Positions 14,432 through 20,929 of a stretch of DNA of 46,160 nt are shown here, piece by piece. Origin of the DNA: Oscillospiraceae bacterium (GTDB lineage: Bacteria > Bacillota > Clostridia > Oscillospirales > Oscillospiraceae); contig WQWC01000012.1 in the NCBI GenBank assembly GCA_009785525.1, forward strand, positions 1-46,160. Reading direction: 5' to 3'. The translations under genes were made by a program, and so were the position numbers. Positions within the stretch are counted from its first letter, which is position 1. Every line of letters begins with the position of its first letter. Under the pieces are notes generated by a model. That model had not been told where the DNA came from. It was given only the letters and a program-made list of their open reading frames with translations, and searched no databases.

Positions 14432-16527
14432 TAATACCGGCGTTTTTAAGCGGACTTGTCCGTGCAGTTATTATTATGACTCTGACTGGCGGATTGCTTG
14501 CATTATTGCTTCTGGTAATCAAACCGATTGTACGCAGTCGTCTGCCGAAAACGGCGCAATATTTTTTCTGGCTTGCGGCGCTTGCTTCGTTTTTGATTCC
14601 CGTATCACAGATAAATACCCCAACACCCGCGGCTAATATTCCAACGCCGATTCACAGCGTTGTGGAGCGTAATGTCATTTCCGTATTTGAGGATACAGCC
14701 CGCTTTTATGCGGAAATTGAGCGGATAAACGCATACAATGCCGCTGTTTCCGAACGTGAAGTTGCTAATAACCGCGAACCCAATACCATAATGACAGTGA
14801 CACCCGCGCCGCCAACATTGTCAGTGAGAGCAATCACCGTTTTCATGTTCGTCTATCCGTGGGCAGCCCTGCTCGTTCTGCTCTACAGCTTGATAGGCTA
14901 TGCTCGCTTTGTCAGAAAACTGCGCTGGAGCCATGCCGAGTCTCCTGATTTTGCAGTGGATATACTCCGCGAACTGACAGCCGGCCACCGCACGCCACGG
15001 CTAATCGTGAGTGATTACGCGGCAACACCTATGTTGATCGGGGTTTTCAGGCCAGCAATCATCCTGCCTGACCGCGAATATACCAACGAGCAAATGCGAA
15101 GCATCCTGCTGCATGAGCTGACGCATATGCGGCGGTTTGACGTAACTGTGAAGTGGCTGTCCCTCTTTGCCTGCGTCGTACATTGGTTTAATCCGCTTGT
15201 GTGGATTGCAAGGCGGGAAATAGACCGTGCATGTGAACTCTCCTGCGATGCGGCGGTTATCCGCAACATGGACGCATACGGAAAGCAGATTTATGGTGAA
15301 ACACTGATTTCCGTGGCAAGTGACAGAAAAATACCACTGCCTGTGCTTTCAACGACGATGTGCGAGGAAAAGCGGGCGCTGAAAGAAAGGTTAGGTGCTA
15401 TTATGAAAAACAAAAACTACACAAAACTGACGATTTCAATATCCGCCGTCATCTTTCTGGCAGTGGTATTAATCGCTTGTGCTACAGGTGCGAGCACCAG
15501 TGAGCAGAACATCGCCACTTACCCCGAGCAGTCCGCGGAGACAGACGCCATTGATACCGACCAACACGAAGCCGACACAACATCGGACGCATTGCCGACA
15601 AACGATGATGAACTGGTAATCCCTGAATATATCACTATCTATGGTCTCGGCGGCGGTATCAGCCGGCAAATCAGCACAGAGTTGACGGAGCTTGATCTGG
15701 GTGCTTTTACGGCAACATGTGAAGATATTGTGCCATTGCGGTACATGGTGAATTTAACGAGTTTGCAACTAGGCGGCAACCGGATCAGCGATTTGACGCC
15801 ATTGGCAGAGTTGACAAATTTGACGCACTTGAGCTTGTCAGGCAATGAGATCAGTGACTTGACACCTCTTACCGAATTGACAAATTTAACGGAACTGAAT
15901 TTGGTAAATAATCAAATCAGCGACTTGATGCCTCTTGCCGGACTGACAAATTTGACGGAACTGGACTTGAGGTGGAACGAAATCAGTGACATTGCACCGC
16001 TTGCCGGGTTGACAAGTTTGACGCACTTGGTCTTGTGGCGCAATAATATCAGCGACATTGCGCCCCTTGCCGGATTGGCAAATTTGACGGAACTGAACTT
16101 GGAGGAGAACGAAATCAGCGACATCGCGCCCATTGCCGGGTTGACGAATCTGACTGTATTGAACTTGGCGGCAAATGAAATCATTGACGTTGCGCCCATT
16201 GCCGGGTTGACTAATCTGGAGATTTTGGTCTTGGGCGTTAACCCGATCAGCGACATAACACCGCTGGCCGGGTTAACTAGTTTGACAATATTGAACTTGA
16301 TGGACAATGATATCAGTGATATATCTCCATTAGCCGGATTAACACGATTAACGCATCTGATGTTGCTGAACAACAAGATCACTGACATTACTCCCCTTGC
16401 CGAACTACCGGAATTGACGGAATTGTTTTTGGCAGGAAACCCCATTGAAGACTGGTCTCCTGTAGATCATATAGAGTTTGATTGGATCAGAGAAGATCCC
16501 ATGGGAAGATCATCTCACGGCAGGTAG
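14428..16527 (+). CDS. M56 (BlaR1-type) membrane metalloprotease fused to an LRR ectodomain
   Basis: 699 residues. The N-terminal half is an M56 antirepressor protease: membrane segments near residues 10-30, 45-62 and 134-156, then the zinc site HELTH at about 229-233 and the downstream glutamate in ACELSCDAAV near 270. A further hydrophobic segment at about 332-350 (ISISAVIFLAVVLIAC) places what follows outside the cell. In BlaR1 that exterior part is a penicillin-binding sensor; here it is a linker followed by eleven 22-residue LRRs (about residues 445-690, TNLTELNLxxNxISDIAPLAGL). Ligand binding by the LRRs would activate the protease and inactivate the co-encoded BlaI; this is inference from BlaR1. 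The fragment from 15403 also resembles a complete lipoprotein start, hinting at how the fusion arose. Confidence 0.92.
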   Translation: MIIPAFLSGLVRAVIIMTLTGGLLALLLLVIKPIVRSRLPKTAQYFFWLAALASFLIPVSQINTPTPAANIPTPIHSVVERNVISVFEDTARFYAEIERINAYNAAVSEREVANNREPNTIMTVTPAPPTLSVRAITVFMFVYPWAALLVLLYSLIGYARFVRKLRWSHAESPDFAVDILRELTAGHRTPRLIVSDYAATPMLIGVFRPAIILPDREYTNEQMRSILLHELTHMRRFDVTVKWLSLFACVVHWFNPLVWIARREIDRACELSCDAAVIRNMDAYGKQIYGETLISVASDRKIPLPVLSTTMCEEKRALKERLGAIMKNKNYTKLTISISAVIFLAVVLIACATGASTSEQNIATYPEQSAETDAIDTDQHEADTTSDALPTNDDELVIPEYITIYGLGGGISRQISTELTELDLGAFTATCEDIVPLRYMVNLTSLQLGGNRISDLTPLAELTNLTHLSLSGNEISDLTPLTELTNLTELNLVNNQISDLMPLAGLTNLTELDLRWNEISDIAPLAGLTSLTHLVLWRNNISDIAPLAGLANLTELNLEENEISDIAPIAGLTNLTVLNLAANEIIDVAPIAGLTNLEILVLGVNPISDITPLAGLTSLTILNLMDNDISDISPLAGLTRLTHLMLLNNKITDITPLAELPELTELFLAGNPIEDWSPVDHIEFDWIREDPMGRSSHGR

Positions 16528-16568
16528 GCACCCTAATCCCGATAGACTGGCATTGAATAGTCTCCCAA

Positions 16569-16602
16569 AGCGCCTGTCGGTATTTTCCAACCGACAGGCG
16601 CT
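16569..16602. terminator. terminator hairpin, copy 4 of the GCGCCTRTCGG family (inverted orientation)
   Basis: AGCGCCTGTCGG...CCGACAGGCGCT, loop TATTTTCCAA, same orientation as copy 3. It lies between the convergent LRR-protease gene and the small membrane protein gene and could serve both. Confidence 0.8.
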
Positions 16603-16938
16603 CTATATTACACGCCATAGCACCAACACCAATCCCACAGTGAACAAACACGAAAAAATCAGTTTGTTATTTTTCGCCAGCCACACGGGAAGGAAGATAT
16701 CAAATCCGACACCGGTGTTATCTGTATATTTCCGACCCAACAAAGTCAGCGGGCATTTCCATTTGAAAATCAGCAAGACTATGGTTTCAACGAAAATCAA
16801 TCCTACGCAAAACCAGACCAGCAGATTTATGCGGTCAAATATCCCTGCATGGAGTATGTAAAAAACGGCGGCGGCCATCACGCACCATATTGCCGTATGA
16901 AGAAGCTTTATCAAAATAAGCTTTGTATTGTTTCGCAT
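16603..16938 (-). CDS. small integral membrane protein, DUF2784-like
   Basis: 111 residues with three to four membrane segments (LLHTAIWCVMAAAVFYILHA; LLVWFCVGLIFVETIVLLIF; LIFSCLFTVGLVLVLWRVI). The segment between them, CPLTLLGRKYTD, is a conserved signature of small membrane proteins in Firmicutes and Bacteroidetes, and FDIFLPVWLAK is another shared stretch. The function is unknown. GGTGAG lies before the ATG. It is alone on the minus strand inside the LRR island, and its stop abuts hairpin copy 4. Confidence 0.7.
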   Translation of the reverse strand: MRNNTKLILIKLLHTAIWCVMAAAVFYILHAGIFDRINLLVWFCVGLIFVETIVLLIFKWKCPLTLLGRKYTDNTGVGFDIFLPVWLAKNNKLIFSCLFTVGLVLVLWRVI

Positions 16939-17009
16939 CTTTGCTCACCGTCCAGTGTACAAACTATACACTAAGCTTTTATACAGTGCAAGACCGACAA
17001 TGCCGAGTG

Positions 17010-17038
17010 TTGCGAATCAGGCATTACCATGCTATAAT
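17010..17038 (+). promoter_or_regulatory. predicted sigma-A promoter upstream of the LRR remnant and ABC export operon
   Basis: TTGCGA at 17010-17015, 17-base spacer, perfect TATAAT at 17033-17038. I find no other good promoter before the ABC operon at 17447, so this may now drive the operon through the remnant. Confidence 0.6.
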
Positions 17039-17075
17039 TGGCAATATATTGAAAGTTAAGCAGGAGATTCTTGCA

Positions 17076-17187
17076 ATGAGGAAAAAGCTTATTATACTTG
17101 CATTTGCCGTATTTGACTTGTGCGAACTTGTCTTTACTCAACAACCCGATTGCCGACTTTAATTGGCAGCAGACACGCTAAAATTGG
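17076..17187 (+). pseudogene. frameshifted LRR lipoprotein remnant
   Basis: A good ribosome site (CAGGAGA) and ATG 17076 start a lipoprotein-like signal (MRKKLIILAFAVF), but that frame ends at 17162. From about 17101 the +1 frame instead encodes a terminal LRR, LPYLTCANLSLLNNPIADF, up to TAA near 17187. Start and end of an LRR lipoprotein gene have been joined out of frame, with all central repeats lost. Confidence 0.6.
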
Positions 17188-17219
17188 CGGTATATACAAA
17201 AAAACAGTTGAAAAACGGA

Positions 17220-17404
17220 TGTTTATGCTTTATACTGATGAGAACAAGTGTCTTGAGCTTGCCAATTTGACATATTTGAGCCGAATATTTTTGTCGTTGG
17301 ACAGTAACCCGCTTGACGATTTTGCACCTATAGAGCATTTGCCTTTTACTCCCGATGTCACGATTGAGGAGCTTTTGCGGCCCCAGGTGGCTAAGTTCGC
17401 ATAG
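17220..17404 (+). pseudogene. second LRR C-terminal fragment
   Basis: MFMLYTDENKCLELANLTYL leads into one LRR and a cap (SLDSNPLDDFAPIEHLPFTP, then VTIEELLRPQ). It corresponds to the last repeat and cap of the neighbouring LRR proteins (compare NPIEDWSPVDHI). It has no signal peptide and no clear ribosome site, so it is probably a deletion remnant rather than an expressed gene. Confidence 0.55.
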
Positions 17405-17446
17405 TTTAAATCAGTAATTTAACAGAAAGAAATGGTCTGTAATTAT

Positions 17447-18499
17447 ATGAAAAAGCTTCTGTCTTTAATAGGTTTATCACTGGCTCTATTGCTTCTTTCC
17501 GGCTGTTTTATATTGCCTGTGGAGGCGCCGGTCTTGCCGCCGCCTACTATCACTATGCCGGAGCAGTTGGAATTTGTCACAGTGCCTGTGACACGCGGTG
17601 ACATAATACTCGAATCATTCGCCACAACGCGTTATGTATCCACCAGGATAGAGCGGCATTATTTTACCGAGGACGGCATTCCTATACTCGGGATATATGT
17701 CACCGTAGGGGATGAGGTTTTGGAAGGCGACATTATTGCCGCGCTGTATATACCGGAGATTCAGGATGAGCTTGAAGAACTCAGCCGCAGACGTGCAAGG
17801 ATATTGCTTGATATCGGAAGAGAAAATGACAGACGGGCGACAACTTACCGTATCGCGGCAGATTCCGGTGTACCTTTTAACAGTGCGCCTTTTGACGTGG
17901 CATTGAGGGCCTTGCGTGAGGATCTTACGCTTCTGGACAGACTGATCGCGCATGTGGAAGACCTCAACGAAGGCAGGTATTTGCGCGCCGTTATGGATGG
18001 CGTTGTCACCAGCGCAACGGCGTTTGAAGAAGACATGCGCTCAATTTTCGGCCGTGATATCGCGAGGATTTCAGACTTTTCAACCACGGCGTTTGTAGTG
18101 CAAGGCACGTGGGCTATGGGAATGTATCCCGGTGACCGGCTTGAAATGGCACTGGGGGATGAAATGTTCCTTATGGAAGTTGTTGACCCGTACGAAGCGG
18201 GGATTTACGAGGAAGATCAGCCCGACCCGGGATTTACGACAGCTTATCTCGCCTTTGTGGGCACGCACCCCGGCCCCGGCTTTGAAGAGACCGGAAGTAT
18301 ACATATACCCCTTGAAGAAGCTATTGACGTGCTGATAATACCTGTTTCCACCTTGCGGCAAGTTCAAGACCGCAGTTTTGTCTATGTGCTTGGCGAGCAT
18401 AACCTGCGTATGATTCGGGAAGTTGTCCCGGGTATTGAAGGTGAGGGTTACATTGAAATAGTAAGCGGCCTCACAGAAGGTGAGCTGATAATATTATGA
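17447..18499 (+). CDS. ABC exporter adaptor lipoprotein 1 (HlyD/MacA-like)
   Basis: About 350 residues. Signal peptide with a perfect lipobox (LSGC, Cys20), so membrane-anchored and outside the cell. The adaptor fold is visible: lipoyl-like half (PILGIYVTVGDEVLEGDIIAAL), a coiled-coil hairpin (EIQDELEELSRRRARILLDI), the second lipoyl half (GRYLRAVMDGVVTSA), and a terminal barrel (VYVLGEHNLRMIREVVPGIE, then GLTEGELIIL). In diderms such proteins bridge to a channel; in monoderms they work with MacB-like permeases. ATG 17447 fits the signal peptide; ATG 17432 is in frame and also possible. The stop overlaps the next ATG (ATGA), the first of several overlaps in this operon. Confidence 0.85.
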   Translation: MKKLLSLIGLSLALLLLSGCFILPVEAPVLPPPTITMPEQLEFVTVPVTRGDIILESFATTRYVSTRIERHYFTEDGIPILGIYVTVGDEVLEGDIIAALYIPEIQDELEELSRRRARILLDIGRENDRRATTYRIAADSGVPFNSAPFDVALRALREDLTLLDRLIAHVEDLNEGRYLRAVMDGVVTSATAFEEDMRSIFGRDIARISDFSTTAFVVQGTWAMGMYPGDRLEMALGDEMFLMEVVDPYEAGIYEEDQPDPGFTTAYLAFVGTHPGPGFEETGSIHIPLEEAIDVLIIPVSTLRQVQDRSFVYVLGEHNLRMIREVVPGIEGEGYIEIVSGLTEGELIIL

Positions 18500-19665
18500 G
18501 AAAAAAAAGATGTGTGATTTACGCGTTTCTCTTCACCGCGGTTTTGCTGCTGATTTCGGCCTGTGCCTCAAACCCGTCGAATACCGCGCCTGTCCTGCTT
18601 GAACCCGTGGCCGGGCGGATAGATACCGCGTTTGTCACACGGGGCGTTGTTGAAGAAGTGGAAATACTGTCCGGCATAGCGCGATTACCGACGGCGGCCG
18701 CATATACTGAGACCGGAAGCGGGCGCATCGGGGGCATATATGCCTGGCCTGGCGACATTGTATACGAAGGCCAGGTAATCGCCAGACTTGATACGTCCCG
18801 CATAGACGCTATGATTGATAATCTTGAGCGGTCTATGGAACTTTCCCGCACCATGCACAGATTACAAGCGGAAGAATTATCCGTGCGGATAAATATGCTG
18901 GAACTTGCGTATTCAGCTGCCGTTGCCGATGCGGAGCGCGACGTGGGGTATTATGAGGAGTACGATACGGAATACGGCGAAGCCGCCGTCGGAATCGCTG
19001 TCGATACCGCCGGCTTGCGCGGGCAGATAGAATTGTTAAGGATTGATCTGGACCATATCACTCGCCGGCATCGGCTTGATGCGGCAGATTCGGCAATCGC
19101 ACTTGCAGAGCTGCGTGAATATTTAGCGCAGGCGGAGATTAGAGCGCCTTTTGCCGGGGAAGTTGTATTTACGCTCCTGCCAGGAACATGGGTAAATCCC
19201 CTTGACCCTGTTGCATATATTTCAAGTCCAGATGGGGTGTTTGTTGAGTATGTCGGGATGGTACTGTCACCGCAAACGCTGCAGTGGAACGCGGAGCGGA
19301 TACACGGAACTATCGGCAGGAGAAGCTATCCTCTGGAGCGGATCATACTGAGTATAGAGGAACAGAATTATTATAGAAACCGCGGCCTTACCCTACCTAT
19401 CCGGTTTGATATACAGGCGGAACCGCACAATCTGCCGTCTTCAGGGGAAACGGTATTTATACGTCTGTACAGCATTTGGACAGAGGATGTGTTGCGTATA
19501 CCGTCAAACGCCCTGTTCCAATCCGGGGCGGATTCGGCCTTTGTATACCGCATTATAGACGGCAGACAAGAGCATGTATATGTGACCATCGGTGCTCTTA
19601 CGGATATTTATACAGAGATATTATATGGGCTAAATGAGGGGGATGAAGTATTTGTCAGACCATAG
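18496..19665 (+). CDS. ABC exporter adaptor lipoprotein 2 (HlyD/MacA-like)
   Basis: 389 residues. Signal peptide with lipobox ISAC (Cys23). A lipoyl half (RIGGIYAWPGDIVYEGQVIA) is followed by a longer helical hairpin than in adaptor 1 (about residues 100-215, with RLDTSRIDAMIDNLERSMEL and HRLDAADSAIALAELREYL), then LAQAEIRAPFAGEVVFTLL and a C-terminal barrel (NALFQSGADSAFVYRIIDG; GLNEGDEVFVRP). It starts in an ATGA overlap with adaptor 1 and its end overlaps the start of adaptor 3. The three adaptors differ enough to be non-redundant parts rather than a recent triplication. Confidence 0.87.
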   Translation: MRKKRCVIYAFLFTAVLLLISACASNPSNTAPVLLEPVAGRIDTAFVTRGVVEEVEILSGIARLPTAAAYTETGSGRIGGIYAWPGDIVYEGQVIARLDTSRIDAMIDNLERSMELSRTMHRLQAEELSVRINMLELAYSAAVADAERDVGYYEEYDTEYGEAAVGIAVDTAGLRGQIELLRIDLDHITRRHRLDAADSAIALAELREYLAQAEIRAPFAGEVVFTLLPGTWVNPLDPVAYISSPDGVFVEYVGMVLSPQTLQWNAERIHGTIGRRSYPLERIILSIEEQNYYRNRGLTLPIRFDIQAEPHNLPSSGETVFIRLYSIWTEDVLRIPSNALFQSGADSAFVYRIIDGRQEHVYVTIGALTDIYTEILYGLNEGDEVFVRP

Positions 19666-20929
19666 CCGTATTGGTAAATCGAGAAACTCGACACATAAAG
19701 CGTGCGCTGGATACAGACTTGCCCTTATTGCGGCGATTTTGATTATCGGCTCAATTTTTCTTGCCGCGTGCGGAACTTCCGGGGAACAGTTGCACGATGT
19801 CGCCGCCGCTGTGGAGGCCGGGATAATTATGCAGATGCCGCTGGGAGATGCCACGGACGCTGAGGAAGCGGAAGTACGAATAGTTCAGGCATCGGTGCAG
19901 GACATGGCAATAAACACAGCGATCCCGGCAACGCTTGTATTCCCTATATATCAGATGTTGTTTTTTGAGAGTAATGAAGGATACGTAACCATGCTTGTGG
20001 AAGAAGGGCAGCTTGTAAGAGAAGGCGACGCGCTGGCGCAGCTGACATTCAGCGCCGATGTCAAGACCCGCCATGAAATAGCCTACGACACCGCTAGAGT
20101 ACGTTTAAGGCGGCTTGAAAATGAACTTGCAGAGGAACGGGGACGGCGGCTGGCAGAAATTGAAGAAGCCCGAAGAGCGGTCGCTTACGCGCCTGATGGA
20201 ACTGCGGCACAGCAGGCGGCGCTTAATGCAAGGCAGCTTGAGATAAGGCTGGAGCAATTTACGCGTAGCAGCGCCAGTATGCGTGACGCACTAAGGGCAG
20301 AAATTGCCGCAATGGCACATACAATTGAGAGCGAGACAATTATCGCCCCGTTTGACGGAATGATTACCGCGCCTGCTAATATAACCGGAAGCATCAGCGG
20401 GAACCCCCGCATAATGACGCTTGTGGATTACAATGTTTTCTTCTATGAATTTACCTTAACGCCCAATCCGCTGGTACCAAGTCTTTACAGCGTGCTGGGC
20501 CATGGTGACATTATAACATTACGCGCCACCAGCAGGCCCACCGAAGATCCGGACGCCCCCCCTCTACTGGAGTTTCCGGTACGTGTCGTCTCAGAATTTT
20601 GGGCGGCAGGGCAGCGGGCTAATTTCGTCTATTGGTTTAAGCCTGTGGATATGGAAAGATTGATGGCAGATCTTCGCGAGCATGATGAGAGCAACCCGAT
20701 GAATGTTTTGCGAGGCAAAACTATTATGGCGGAGCTGGAGATAATTACCGCCCCTGACGCGGTAACATTGCCTCTGGCGGCAATTCGTCTGGAAGGCAAC
20801 CGGCAATTCGTACTTATTAATACCGAGAACGGACCGGGCAAGCGTTTTGTCCACGCAACGACCCGTATGGATAGATACATACACATTGTCACCGGTATTG
20901 AGGCCGGGACGGAGGTGATTCTGCCTTGA
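19634..20929 (+). CDS. ABC exporter adaptor lipoprotein 3 (HlyD/MacA-like)
   Basis: 431 residues, with an unusually long polar stretch before the hydrophobic core of its signal (YRLALIAAILIIGSIFLAAC; lipobox LAAC, Cys46). The lipoyl half (EGYVTMLVEEGQLVREGDAL), coiled coil (RVRLRRLENELAEERGRRLA) and second half (SETIIAPFDGMITAPANI) are in order; the barrel ends TGIEAGTEVILP. The start is uncertain: ATG 19634 or 19643, both inside adaptor 2, with the GAGGGGG sequence too close to the second. Its TGA overlaps the permease TTG start (TTGA at 20926-20929), so the permease is tightly coupled to it. Confidence 0.85.
   Translation: MRGMKYLSDHSRIGKSRNSTHKACAGYRLALIAAILIIGSIFLAACGTSGEQLHDVAAAVEAGIIMQMPLGDATDAEEAEVRIVQASVQDMAINTAIPATLVFPIYQMLFFESNEGYVTMLVEEGQLVREGDALAQLTFSADVKTRHEIAYDTARVRLRRLENELAEERGRRLAEIEEARRAVAYAPDGTAAQQAALNARQLEIRLEQFTRSSASMRDALRAEIAAMAHTIESETIIAPFDGMITAPANITGSISGNPRIMTLVDYNVFFYEFTLTPNPLVPSLYSVLGHGDIITLRATSRPTEDPDAPPLLEFPVRVVSEFWAAGQRANFVYWFKPVDMERLMADLREHDESNPMNVLRGKTIMAELEIITAPDAVTLPLAAIRLEGNRQFVLINTENGPGKRFVHATTRMDRYIHIVTGIEAGTEVILP

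Noticed and set aside
13380-16430. Regularly spaced repeats that might suggest a CRISPR array
   Set aside because: The period is 66 bases, the repeats are degenerate and in frame, and they encode LRRs; there are no unique spacers and no cas genes.
15912-16445. 177-codon minus-strand frame opposite the LRR domain of the protease
   Set aside because: Same cause: antisense of in-phase LRR repeats; it is highly repetitive and has no start signal.
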